Assembly (NCBI RefSeq): GCF_023204835.1
Contig: NZ_CP096270.1
Coordinates: 2,806,907 to 2,870,906, forward strand
Reading direction: 5' to 3'
Length of the DNA: 64,000 nucleotides
From: Salinarchaeum laminariae
Lineage (GTDB): Archaea; Halobacteriota; Halobacteria; Halobacteriales; Salinarchaeaceae
Shown here in pieces: positions 1 through 8,550 of the stretch (within the stretch, counting starts at the first letter, position 1; each line of letters begins with the position of its first letter). Made by a program: the position numbers and the translations under genes. The notes under the pieces are model-generated. The model worked only from the letters and a program-made list of their open reading frames with translations, did not search any database and was not told the origin of the DNA.

Positions 1-36
1 AAACGTTCATGTAGCGCGTCGGCCAACCAGTTGTAG

Positions 37-2547
37 ATGGAGGACGCCCTGGACGCCATCAAGCGGCAGATCGACGGGATGGAGACCAGGCCGGCCGTCT
101 TCGACCGGGAGCTACGCCAGCGGTTCGATCGCTGGCGGCTCGTCGATCCGGTGCCGGTCGAAGAGATTATCGAGCGGTTCGCCCGGCACGGCGGTTTCGA
201 CGGCGACGGCGCGACGGTCAGGATTCCGCTCCACGAGGTCGACTCCGCGGAGTTGACCGGCGAGTATCTGCTCTACCACCCCGAGCACGTCGTCGAGTGC
301 GTGGGCTTTCACGAGTACGCACGGGGCGATCTTACCCACATTCGTCTCGACGAGTTCGCCGAGACCTACCCGGCGTGGCGGCTGCGCTTCTGGCACCCCG
401 ACTACGACCCGATCGCACAGCCGAGCTATCTCAAGGGATCGACCGACCTCGCCGACGACAGCGCCGCACCCGGCAGCTCCGTCGCGGGTCTCCAGAGCGT
501 CGACGGCGACGACCTCTTCGACCAGCTCACCGCGTTCGTCGAGCGCGAGAAGGAGGCCGAACGCGAGGGGACGCGCCGACATTTCGAGGACCTCTCCGCC
601 GACCAGTTCTGCGGGGAGTTCGGCGGCGTCACCGGCGTCGTCCCCGTCGGACGCGAGGTCGGTGAGTACGGCGAGCAGATCGTGAAACTGCGCGTGCCGG
701 CCGCCGACGAGGACGGAGACGGCAATCGAACGACGGCAGACGAAGCCGGCGCTGGAGACGACGCTGGTGGCGCGGACGCTGCGACAGCCGACGCCTCGAT
801 GGCCGGAGCGCGCTACGACAACTGGGAGGAACTCGCCGACGCTGCGGGGATGGATCCAGACGACGCCAGTGGGTCCGGCAACGAGTCAGAGGCAACGTCG
901 AACGGCGAGCAGGACGACGATTCGACGTCGGAGAGCGTCGAGGCGTTCGACTTCCGTGAAGCGGGCCTCTACCCCGGTAGCGAAGTGATCATCGGCCACG
1001 AGCACGGTGGCCGCGGGTTCCCCGTCGAAGCCGAGCTCTACGAGGTCGAGGGGCGAACGATGCGCCTCGGCGTCTACTGGCGCAAGACCGAAGACAAGGC
1101 CGCCGCGGAAGCGGCGTTCAAGGCAGACAGCGACGCCAGCTTCGTCGTCGGCGAGCTGCTCAACGTCGTCCCGTTCGACCGCCAGTGGGACGCCATCGAG
1201 ACGATCCAGGCCGACGACCGGAAGGCAGACGTGCTGACGGGGCGGCGCGACGTGGGGTTCCGCGACGCGACCGAGGTCGACGTCCGGACGGGCGACCTCA
1301 ACGAGTACCAGTCTCGCGCCGCCACCTCCGCGCTCCGCGCCGAAGACGTCTTCTGCATCCACGGGCCGCCCGGCACCGGCAAGACCCGGACGCTGACGAA
1401 GCTGATCCGGGAAGCCGCTCGCGACCATTTGCGCGTGCTCGCGGTCGCCCACTCAAATCAGGCCGTAGACAATCTGCTCGTCGGGTCGAGCACGACCGAG
1501 CAGGCCGATCCCCGCTCGCTGCACGCGCTGGCCCAGGACGACGAACTCTCGATCGCCCGCGTCGGATCGAACTGCGATCACCCCGTCGTCGAGGAGGAGT
1601 ACGTCGGCGAGGATCACTGGCAGGCCGACGTCGTCGGCGCCACGATGAGCGCGGCTCACCAGTTCCCCGACGACCTCTTCGACCTCGTCGTCGTCGACGA
1701 GGCGACGCAGGCGACGATACCGGCGACCCTGATCCCCTTCTCGAAGGGCGAGCGCGCAGTGCTCGCCGGCGACCACAAACAGCTCCCGCCGTACCACTCA
1801 GGCGAGTACGCCGACCGCGAGGAGATGGAGAAATCCCTCTTCGAGCACGTCCTCGAGGTCTACGGCGACGGCATCGTGACGACGCTGGGGACGCAGTACC
1901 GGATGCACGAATCGATCGCGGCGTTCCCGAACGAGGCGTTCTACGACGGGCTGCTCACGCATGCCAGCCGAAACCGAGACTGGACGATCGGAACGCTGGA
2001 TCCCCTCGTCGGCGTCGACGTGTCCGGCTCGGAGGAGCGGACGCCCCGCGAGTCGCTCTACAATCCTGCAGAGGTCGAGGCAGTCGTCGCGGAGATCGAC
2101 CGCCTGCTCCGCTACGGCGTCGATCCGGCCGATATCGGCGTTATCACGCCCTACACCGGACAGGTCGCCAAGATTCGCTCCGCGCTGGCGAGCCACGATC
2201 AGTCGGGACTCCACCACGACGTGACGGTGAACACGATCGACTCCTTCCAGGGCAGCGAGTCAAAGGCGATCGTCGTCTCCTTCGTCCGGAGCAACGACGC
2301 CGGCCAGATCGGCTTCCTGGACTTCCCGAACGAGGGACCACGGCGGCTGAACGTCGCGCTCACGCGAGCGAAGAAGCGGCTCGTGCTCGTCGGCGACTGG
2401 GACTGCCTCACGACGCTGCCGGGCCGAACCGACCCAGCCGACTCGGCGACGCCGATCTATCAGCAGCTTCACGAACACCTCCAGAACGAAGCGAACATCG
2501 AGGACGTCTCTGCGATCGAGGAAGACGCAGTCGGGCGGCCGGAGTAA
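37..2547 (+). CDS. UPF1/DNA2-like superfamily 1 helicase
   Basis: Superfamily 1 helicase of the UPF1/DNA2/Nam7 type, expected to unwind nucleic acid using ATP. In the 836-residue product a Walker A (GPPGTGKT) lies near residue 443 and a DEAT-type Walker B (VVVDEATQA) near 550. The UvrD-like C-terminal half carries DSFQGSESKA near 735 and NVALTRAKKRL near 772. The first ~220 residues match no domain I recognise. They are followed by an acidic, Ser/Asp-rich spacer (about 225-300) of the kind haloarchaeal proteins carry. The ATG immediately follows an in-frame TAG, so the start cannot lie further upstream. The gene converges on the next one 24 bases away. DNA or RNA as the substrate cannot be decided here. 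Confidence 0.9.
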   Translation: MEDALDAIKRQIDGMETRPAVFDRELRQRFDRWRLVDPVPVEEIIERFARHGGFDGDGATVRIPLHEVDSAELTGEYLLYHPEHVVECVGFHEYARGDLTHIRLDEFAETYPAWRLRFWHPDYDPIAQPSYLKGSTDLADDSAAPGSSVAGLQSVDGDDLFDQLTAFVEREKEAEREGTRRHFEDLSADQFCGEFGGVTGVVPVGREVGEYGEQIVKLRVPAADEDGDGNRTTADEAGAGDDAGGADAATADASMAGARYDNWEELADAAGMDPDDASGSGNESEATSNGEQDDDSTSESVEAFDFREAGLYPGSEVIIGHEHGGRGFPVEAELYEVEGRTMRLGVYWRKTEDKAAAEAAFKADSDASFVVGELLNVVPFDRQWDAIETIQADDRKADVLTGRRDVGFRDATEVDVRTGDLNEYQSRAATSALRAEDVFCIHGPPGTGKTRTLTKLIREAARDHLRVLAVAHSNQAVDNLLVGSSTTEQADPRSLHALAQDDELSIARVGSNCDHPVVEEEYVGEDHWQADVVGATMSAAHQFPDDLFDLVVVDEATQATIPATLIPFSKGERAVLAGDHKQLPPYHSGEYADREEMEKSLFEHVLEVYGDGIVTTLGTQYRMHESIAAFPNEAFYDGLLTHASRNRDWTIGTLDPLVGVDVSGSEERTPRESLYNPAEVEAVVAEIDRLLRYGVDPADIGVITPYTGQVAKIRSALASHDQSGLHHDVTVNTIDSFQGSESKAIVVSFVRSNDAGQIGFLDFPNEGPRRLNVALTRAKKRLVLVGDWDCLTTLPGRTDPADSATPIYQQLHEHLQNEANIEDVSAIEEDAVGRPE

Positions 2548-2571
2548 TCTCCTCAGGCGTGACGGGTTGTT

Positions 2572-3012
2572 TTACAGCGAACTCGTCTGCTCGGACTGGC
2601 CGGTGAACTCCCGCCAGTGCTTGATTCCCCAGTAGCCGATGCCGGTGCCGAACATCCCTGCCGCGAGGAAGTAGAGCACGAGTCGGTCCACGAAGACGTC
2701 CTCGGGATGCGTGCGGGCGTAGTTGACACCCTCGACGGCGAGAACGATCATGATGAAGCCAAGCACCGTCACGACGCCGGTGATCGCGATGATCTCGATA
2801 CCGTCGGCGCCGTGTTCTTCGAGCAAGAAGATCGTCGAGAGGAAGATCAGCGAGGTCGCGACGAGATACCAGGGAATCCGCGAGTCGAGCGTCGAGAACT
2901 CGCCCTCCAGCAGCGCGAGGACGCCGATGAAACTCGCCGTAATGACGATCGTCGATGCGGCGGCGAGCGCCGCGGTTCGAGCGAAATATCGGGTCCGTTC
3001 GTCTGCATTCAT
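2572..3012 (-). CDS. Four-helix membrane protein, hypothetical
   Basis: A 146-residue integral membrane protein with four predicted membrane segments (about residues 10-32, 43-62, 70-95 and 115-135) and a short charged C-terminus. The start is placed at the ATG giving MNADERTRYF. The reading frame continues upstream, but that extension runs through an intergenic repeat and is low-complexity arginine/proline sequence, so it is probably not translated. It converges on the helicase gene. I recognise no family beyond a small haloarchaeal membrane protein; nothing nearby suggests a substrate. Confidence 0.75.
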   Translation of the reverse strand: MNADERTRYFARTAALAAASTIVITASFIGVLALLEGEFSTLDSRIPWYLVATSLIFLSTIFLLEEHGADGIEIIAITGVVTVLGFIMIVLAVEGVNYARTHPEDVFVDRLVLYFLAAGMFGTGIGYWGIKHWREFTGQSEQTSSL

Positions 3013-3104
3013 CGTGCGCCGATTGCGCGGAATCCGGGATAACCCTTGGGGTCGCGTTCGAATCTGTTCAGCTCGTGCTCTGCTGTCGCAACCGTGAACC
3101 GCCT

Positions 3105-3179
3105 GGAAGCCCCCTTCCGCTCGACCATCCGCGACTCGCCGGGGACGGGTCGAGCGCTCGGCCTCTTCCAGTCCCACCC
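3105..3179 (-). repeat. Structured intergenic repeat, copy A (short)
   Basis: Shortest of five related intergenic elements, in reverse orientation. On the + strand it begins GGAAGCCCCC and ends CTCTTCCAGTCCCACCC. Inner arms 3118-3126 (CGCTCGACC) and 3148-3156 (GGTCGAGCG) pair perfectly over 9 bp. The bases flanking the GGAAGC end (GAACCGCCT) resemble those of the copies at 24155, 30163 and 62098. It lies between a membrane-protein gene and ribH, upstream of both. No open frame of interest is seen. Confidence 0.7.
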
Positions 3180-3297
3180 TGTGATTGGTCCGGATACCTA
3201 TGCCCGGTGGGGTCAGTCCTCTTTTGCGAAAGTTATCCCACTGATCGTGGTTTCGTGGAACGGTACACCTTTTGTGCGGCCACGCTACCCATGGTGC

Positions 3298-3720
3298 ATG
3301 AGCAGACTCGCCCTCGTGGTGGCGCAGTTCAACCGGTCGGTCACCGAGCCGATGGAAGAAGAGGCACGCGAGGTGGCGGAGGAAGCAGGTGCCACGGTCG
3401 TCGAGAGCGTCGCGGTACCTGGCGTGTACGACGCTCCGCTGGCTGCCGATCGGCTGGCGCGACGGGACGACGTCGACGGTGTAGCCGTGATCGGTGCCGT
3501 CGTCACGGGCGACACCGACCACGATCAGGTGATCGCGCAGTCGACCGCCGACGCGCTCACGGAGATCAGTCTCGACAGGGACACGCCGGTGACTCTGGGC
3601 GTCACGGGGCCGGGAATGAGCGGTGCCGAGGCCCGGGAGCGAACGGACGTCGGCGCTCGTGCCGTCGAGAGCGCGCTCACCTTGCTCGAGGAACTACCGC
3701 AACCGTCCGACACCGAGTAA
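3298..3720 (+). CDS. ribH: 6,7-dimethyl-8-ribityllumazine synthase
   Basis: Lumazine synthase, the penultimate step of riboflavin synthesis: it condenses 5-amino-6-ribitylaminouracil with dihydroxybutanone phosphate. The 140-residue length is normal for the family. Residues 71-78 (GDTDHDQV) carry the conserved catalytic histidine region, and the N-terminus (LALVVAQFN) is the substrate-binding strand. The start ATG is at 3298. A T-rich box (CTTTTGTG, near 3267-3274) about 27 bases upstream fits a leaderless transcript. No other riboflavin gene is adjacent. Upstream lies intergenic repeat copy A. Confidence 0.92.
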   Translation: MSRLALVVAQFNRSVTEPMEEEAREVAEEAGATVVESVAVPGVYDAPLAADRLARRDDVDGVAVIGAVVTGDTDHDQVIAQSTADALTEISLDRDTPVTLGVTGPGMSGAEARERTDVGARAVESALTLLEELPQPSDTE

Positions 3721-3777
3721 CGACACCCGACACTCACTGACGAGACTGACCGGGTAGGTCGACCGACGCGATCGCTT

Positions 3778-6414
3778 CTAGCTCAGATACCAGGCGACGA
3801 TCACGGCGACCAGCGGGACGGCGACGAACCCGCCGGCGAGCGCGGTCTGGTCGGCCAGATACGCGAGGGCAGCACCAAGCCCACCGACGGATGCCAGACC
3901 AAGGCCGAGCGCCAGGATCGCACTCCGACCGGCACCGCTCGCGGCGTCGACCTCCGCTTCGGCGATCCGGTTCTCGACGGAATCCATGCGGCTCTCCACG
4001 CTCGTGATCGCGTTCTGGTGTTGCGTCTCGTCGACGGCGTCGTCGGGAACTGCCTCGACGTCCGATCGAAGCGTCTCGATCTCGGCCTCTAGATCACTCA
4101 CGGCGTCGAACTCCGCTCGGAGATCGTCGATAGCGCCCTCGAGCTCGACCCGCTCGGCCTCCGCGTCCTCGACGGCACCCTCGAGTGCCGCGACGTCGCT
4201 TTCCAGCCCGGCAAGCTCCTCCGCGTCGGCCGCGTCGGATTCGAGTTCGTCGATCTCGTCGTGGATGTCCTCGAAGCGCTCCGCGAGACCGGACTCCAGT
4301 TCTTCGACCCGCCCACGTAGCGCCTCCAGGTCGACCGATAGCGCGTCGACGAGATCGGGATCCGGGACCTCGCCTTCGAGATCACTGACGCGGCTCTCGA
4401 CGTCGTCGAGGTACGTTTCGGCGTCGCCGAGCGCGTCTTCTACGGTCTCGAGAGCAGCAGCCGTCGCCACGTCGTCGAACTCCGCCTCGACGTCTTCGGC
4501 AGTCGTCTCGACCACCTCGATGCGCTCGCGCAGCGCGTCGATCGTGGCTTCGTCGGCGCCAGCGTCCACGGCCGCTTCGACGTCGGATTCGAGCGCATCG
4601 ATCTCCGTTTCGAGCTCCACGACGGTGGTTTCGACGTCACCGAGTCCCTCGTCGATTTCCTCGACTGTCGCGTCCAGTTCACCGACGTCGGTAGCCAGCT
4701 CGCCGACGTCCGCGTCGAGGTCGTCAACGTCCGAATCGAGATCGCCGACATTCGCATCGAGATCGTCGACGTTTGCCTCCAGATCCTCGACGGTCGAGTC
4801 GATGACCTCGACCTCGGACTCGACGGCATCCATCTCGTCGTCGAGAGCCGCAAGATCGGAGCAGAGGCCAGCGACCTCCTCGGCCCGTTCGTCGAGTGAA
4901 TCCACGATCGCGTCGAGATCGTCTGGATCGATCTCGTCCACGCGATCGACGAGGTCGGCGAGATCCGCGACCGGTGGCAGCGCCTCCAGACGGGATTCGA
5001 TCGCGTCGATGCGATCGTCCAGCGACGTAGACAGCTCGTCGACCGACTGCTGGAGCGACTCCACTTCCTCGGCCGTAGCTGCGTCCTCGGGAACACCGCT
5101 GTCTCTTGCCGCGGCGGCATCGTCGACTGCGGTTTCGAGTGCCTCGACGTCCTCGCGGAGCGCGAGGAGCGTCGTCACCTCCTCGGCGAGGTCGGCCACG
5201 TCCTCGTCGAGTGGCTGCTCGTCGTCCAGACCGAGCCGGTCCTCGAGATACGCCAGACGATCGCGGAGACCGTCGAGATCTGCGCTCTCGACACCGCTCT
5301 CGGACGCTATATCGACACCGCCAACGTCCGTGGCAGCAGTTGCGGCCGTCGCGGGTTCGGGTGTGTCGGCACCGCCTGCCTGCACGCCGTCTGCAGCGTC
5401 GACACCACCCGATGCTGCAGCATCTGAGCCCGCGGCGAGCGCCGCCAAAGCGGCTGCTTCGTCCGCGAATCCAGTGGCGAAGCCAGCAGCAGCCGGATCG
5501 GCGTCCTCGGCGTCCGTCGCGACGGCGCTGGCGTCCTGAGCGGCGAGGAGTGCCCCGCGGGCGGCAGCGGATTCGGCGTCGGCGGCGCGGTGGACGTCCC
5601 CGACCTCGAACGGCAGATCGACGTCGTCGAGTGCGGTCGCCAGGCGACTGTCGATGCCGTCCGGTGCCGCGGCGCCGGCCACGACGATCGGAATCGTCCC
5701 CTCGACCGCGGGAGACTCGTCGGCGATCGCGAGCGCGAGATTCGAGAGCAGCGTGTCGTAGCGCAGGGCCAGTGCGCCGGACGTCGGATCGTCCAGCGAG
5801 GCGTTCGCACGCAGCTCGGCGACGGCCTCCGGATCGTTTCCGGTCGCGCTGGCGAGCTCCTGATCGATCCAGTCACCGCCGCGGGAGAGTTCCGAGCGCG
5901 ACACCGGGACGCCTTCGACGACGAGCGTCGCGAGCGTGCGCGTGCCATCCACGACGACGCCGAGCCCGGTCGCTGGCGAGTCGAACGCGTCGTAACAGAC
6001 GGCGACGCCAGGATCGAGCGACGCAGGATCGTAGCCGAGTTCGCTGGCGGCGTCCTCGATCGGTCCCGTGTCGATTCCCGACGGCGGGACGAAACAGAGT
6101 GATCCATCGCCCTCGCCGACGAGAGCGCGAAGCAGCGCCTCGACGGCGGCGGGGACGTCGTCGGCCGGGAGCGTCGAATCGGCGCCGAGCAGTCGTGTCG
6201 GCGTGTCGTTGACGATCGTCGCCACCTCAGGGGCGGCGTCGCCGAGCGCGACGATGGCGTCGTCGGTCGTGACCGAGGGCGTGTCCGCGCCCTCGAGGAA
6301 ATCTTCGACGTACTCGCTTCGTTCGACAGCGAGTGCTGCGTTTCGCGTACCGTCGGTTCCCCCCTCGGTTGCCGCGACGATCCTGGCGGCCCCGACGTCG
6401 AGTCCAGCGGGCAT
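3778..6414 (-). CDS. Actin/Hsp70-fold protein with long coiled coil and C-terminal membrane hairpin
   Basis: An 878-residue protein in three parts. Residues 1 to ~300 look like an actin/Hsp70-type ATPase fold: MPAGLDVGAARI suggests the phosphate-1 loop, GLGVVVDGTRT the phosphate-2 region and IVVAGAAAPDGID the adenosine motif. After an Ala-rich linker, residues ~380-820 are almost continuous coiled coil, including near-perfect heptads (VDDLDAN, VGDLDSD, VDDLDAD) around nt 4680-4800. The last ~48 residues form two hydrophobic helices that would anchor it in the membrane. The start is set at 6414 because a TATA-like ATTAAG (6440-6445) lies 26-31 bases upstream. A start at 6486 is possible but would fall before that box. 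A cytoskeletal or membrane-tethering role is an inference only. Confidence 0.75.
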   Translation of the reverse strand: MPAGLDVGAARIVAATEGGTDGTRNAALAVERSEYVEDFLEGADTPSVTTDDAIVALGDAAPEVATIVNDTPTRLLGADSTLPADDVPAAVEALLRALVGEGDGSLCFVPPSGIDTGPIEDAASELGYDPASLDPGVAVCYDAFDSPATGLGVVVDGTRTLATLVVEGVPVSRSELSRGGDWIDQELASATGNDPEAVAELRANASLDDPTSGALALRYDTLLSNLALAIADESPAVEGTIPIVVAGAAAPDGIDSRLATALDDVDLPFEVGDVHRAADAESAAARGALLAAQDASAVATDAEDADPAAAGFATGFADEAAALAALAAGSDAAASGGVDAADGVQAGGADTPEPATAATAATDVGGVDIASESGVESADLDGLRDRLAYLEDRLGLDDEQPLDEDVADLAEEVTTLLALREDVEALETAVDDAAAARDSGVPEDAATAEEVESLQQSVDELSTSLDDRIDAIESRLEALPPVADLADLVDRVDEIDPDDLDAIVDSLDERAEEVAGLCSDLAALDDEMDAVESEVEVIDSTVEDLEANVDDLDANVGDLDSDVDDLDADVGELATDVGELDATVEEIDEGLGDVETTVVELETEIDALESDVEAAVDAGADEATIDALRERIEVVETTAEDVEAEFDDVATAAALETVEDALGDAETYLDDVESRVSDLEGEVPDPDLVDALSVDLEALRGRVEELESGLAERFEDIHDEIDELESDAADAEELAGLESDVAALEGAVEDAEAERVELEGAIDDLRAEFDAVSDLEAEIETLRSDVEAVPDDAVDETQHQNAITSVESRMDSVENRIAEAEVDAASGAGRSAILALGLGLASVGGLGAALAYLADQTALAGGFVAVPLVAVIVAWYLS

Positions 6415-6439
6415 GATGCGGTCGGTACGGAGCCCACGA

Positions 6440-6445
6440 CTTAAT
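6440..6445 (-). promoter_or_regulatory. TATA-like box for the actin/coiled-coil gene
   Basis: ATTAAG on the minus strand, 26-31 bases before the ATG at 6414. This is the spacing expected for a leaderless haloarchaeal transcript and is the main reason for the chosen start. Confidence 0.5.
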
Positions 6446-6641
6446 GCGTTCGGAGGATTTCGGACAGATTCCGAAACTCGTCGCATACGAGGTGGACGAT
6501 GGGACCGTCAGCGGAGGTGCCACTCGATCCCACGCTCCGCGCCGTCCCGAAGCAATCGACCGATCGGGCGAGCACGGCAGCTATCAATTACCAGATCTCT
6601 GTCCGAAATAAACAAGCCCCTGGAGCACGTGAGCTACTGGC

Positions 6642-7205
6642 ATGAGCGAGAACGAGGAGCGAGCGTGGGGGCAGTACGCCGAGACGGTCCCCGACGATCG
6701 CGCCCTCTCCGTCTTCTCCGGCGTCGAACCCTACACGACGCGGGAAGTCGCGGAGGCGATGAACGTCACGGAACACACCGCTCGCACCGCCCTGGAGGCC
6801 CTCTTCGCCCGCGACGAGGTGGGTCGGAAGGAGGTCCGCGGTGACCCCGCGACGCTCACCGTCTGGTACCGATCACGCACCGGAATCGGTGAGGTACCGA
6901 CCGAGGACGTCTCAGTCGACGTGGAGGCCCGCGTAGACGAACTGCTGGAAGATGTCGACGTGCCTGGAACCAGCGAGATGATGCGGGACTGGCGAATCGA
7001 CGCGATCCGGGCCGCGTTCGATCACCTCCGCGAGCAGGAGGCCGTATCGGTCGGCGAGTTCCTCGAGGTTGTCTTTCCCGCCCACCAGGCGGGGTTCGAC
7101 GAGCCCGACCCCTGGTGGGAGATGGTGCGACCCCGACTCCGGCGGCTGCCCGGCGTCGTCAACCCTGCCTGGGGCGAAGACACGTGGCGCTACGAGGGGC
7201 AGTAA
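6642..7205 (+). CDS. Winged-helix DNA-binding-like protein
   Basis: A 187-residue protein with a helix-turn-helix near residues 30-65 (TTREVAEAMNVTEHTARTAL), followed by a wing-like stretch and a Trp-rich C-terminal half (PDPWWEMVRPRL, AWGEDTWRYEG). The N-terminal part is typical of archaeal winged-helix regulators. I do not recognise the C-terminal domain. It stands alone between a divergent actin/coiled-coil gene and a convergent exonuclease. A role as transcription regulator is likely from the fold, but its targets are unknown. Confidence 0.75.
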   Translation: MSENEERAWGQYAETVPDDRALSVFSGVEPYTTREVAEAMNVTEHTARTALEALFARDEVGRKEVRGDPATLTVWYRSRTGIGEVPTEDVSVDVEARVDELLEDVDVPGTSEMMRDWRIDAIRAAFDHLREQEAVSVGEFLEVVFPAHQAGFDEPDPWWEMVRPRLRRLPGVVNPAWGEDTWRYEGQ

Positions 7206-7244
7206 CATCGCCGACCGGTGCACCAGTGACGCTGCCGGCCGCCG

Positions 7245-8000
7245 CTACTCCTCGCCCACGCAAGCAGCTTCGAAGATTTCGGTGTGGAGCTCCTGTGAAA
7301 CCTGCTCCATCAGCGGCTCCATGTTCACCGTGTCCTCCTGGTTGTAGTCGATGAGCGTCTGCAACGAGCCGTCCTGTCCACGCTCGTACTCGTGCCAGAG
7401 CCGCACTGCGTCGCGCCCGGAGATGTCCGGCCGATCGCGCTCGATGCCGAAGATTCCCTCGACCGCGGAGAGGCCGCCGGAGTAGCCCAGTTGGTTGCAC
7501 ATCGACATAAGATCAGCGTGGGGGAGATCGACCGAGAGATCGTAGGACGCCTCGAGGAAGGGGACGTCGAAGCGACGGCCGTTGAACGTGACGAGGAGCG
7601 AGGAAGCCTCGAGCTCGGCTCGAAGGGCGTCAGCGCTGAGATCCTGCCCCTGGACGAGCGTTCGCGTGTCGCCGTCGCGGTGGATCGAGACGGTCGTCAC
7701 GCGGTCCGCGTAATGATCGAGTCCCGTGGTCTCGATGTCGAGGAACGTCGTCTCCTCGCGGACGTTCTCGAAGAGCCGCCAGTGTTCGGCGTCGGGAACT
7801 CGGTCGGCGAAGAAGGCCGCGTCGCCGCGATCGAGCCGGCGGGTCGCCTCGTCGACGAACGATTCGATGCGATCGGCCCGGGTGGGGCCGACGACCTGAC
7901 CGCCGAACTCGGACCACTCGGTGACGCCTGCCTGCCAGAGCTTGCGCTCGGTCACCTCGCCGACGCCGTCGACCGGAACGAAACTGTTCTCGATCCGCAC
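7245..8000 (-). CDS. RNase H-like DEDD exonuclease with N-terminal HhH
   Basis: A 251-residue exonuclease-like protein related to the YprB/RNase_H_2 group. It starts with a helix-hairpin-helix (VDGVGEVTERKLWQAGV, residues ~9-25). The DEDDy residues follow: FLDIETTGLD (DxE, near 90), VTFNGRRFDVPFL (near 145) and YNQEDTVNM (near 217). The start is a GTG at 8000. A strong TATA-like box (8025-8030) 25-30 bases upstream supports it over a longer frame. It probably trims single-stranded DNA or RNA 3' ends; which one is unknown. Confidence 0.85.
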   Translation of the reverse strand: MRIENSFVPVDGVGEVTERKLWQAGVTEWSEFGGQVVGPTRADRIESFVDEATRRLDRGDAAFFADRVPDAEHWRLFENVREETTFLDIETTGLDHYADRVTTVSIHRDGDTRTLVQGQDLSADALRAELEASSLLVTFNGRRFDVPFLEASYDLSVDLPHADLMSMCNQLGYSGGLSAVEGIFGIERDRPDISGRDAVRLWHEYERGQDGSLQTLIDYNQEDTVNMEPLMEQVSQELHTEIFEAACVGEE

Positions 8001-8024
8001 GCACGTCGGTAGGCGCGGCCTCGG

Positions 8025-8030
8025 ATATAA
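8025..8030 (-). promoter_or_regulatory. TATA-like box for the DEDD exonuclease gene
   Basis: TTATAT on the minus strand, 25-30 bases before the GTG at 8000. It argues for a leaderless mRNA starting at that GTG. Confidence 0.55.
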
Positions 8031-8223
8031 GCTGTCGGATGCGGCGGTCGCGGCGGTCGAACCACGACGGTCGCCGGTCCGATGCCAACGGCCCGACGGG
8101 AGCGGCCATCGGGCAAGGGACATAACGATTCTGGCAGAACCGTTTTGGCCGCCGGATCGGTATTGCCTCGAAGCGCGTGCCCGCGGGCGAGCCGGAGTGA
8201 CCCGATGGGCGCCACATCCACCT

Positions 8224-8550
8224 ATGCGAACCGATCGTCGAACGACCGTCGCTGGCCTGGTCGCGATCGGAATCGCAGCGGTGCTCCTGTTCGATCTCTT
8301 CGGCGTTCGGTCGGCCGTGGGGTCGTGGGTTCGGGTTGCCGATCCAGCGAGTGGGCCGCCGGCCGCGATGGCCGCAGCGGTCTCCGATCGGGCAGGTACC
8401 GTCGAATCACTCGAAACAGCGCTCGCAACGGATCCGACGCTCTCCCTCGCACTGCTGGCCGTCGGGCTCGGTGTCGGGGTGATCGCCGGGAGCACGGCCG
8501 CATTCCTCCAGCAGCGACGCCGGCTCCAGCGTGGTGAGCGCGATGGCTAA
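8224..8550 (+). CDS. Small two-helix membrane protein, first gene of a three-gene operon
   Basis: A 108-residue protein with a membrane helix near residues 8-27 (VAGLVAIGIAAVLLFDLF), an extracytoplasmic loop of about 45 residues, a second helix (LALLAVGLGVGVIAGSTAAF, ~75-94) and a basic tail (QQRRRLQRGER). Its stop codon overlaps the next start by 8 bases, so the two are almost certainly cotranslated. No family is recognised. Its job is presumably tied to the two larger membrane proteins downstream. Confidence 0.75.
   Translation: MRTDRRTTVAGLVAIGIAAVLLFDLFGVRSAVGSWVRVADPASGPPAAMAAAVSDRAGTVESLETALATDPTLSLALLAVGLGVGVIAGSTAAFLQQRRRLQRGERDG

Noticed and set aside
1185-2606. Arg-rich frame overlapping the helicase
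   Set aside because: Alternate-frame shadow of the helicase gene with no domain and an extreme Arg content.
3986-5539. Long Ser-rich + strand frame opposite the coiled-coil gene
   Set aside because: It is the antisense shadow of the Asp/Glu-rich coiled coil; composition follows from the opposite strand.
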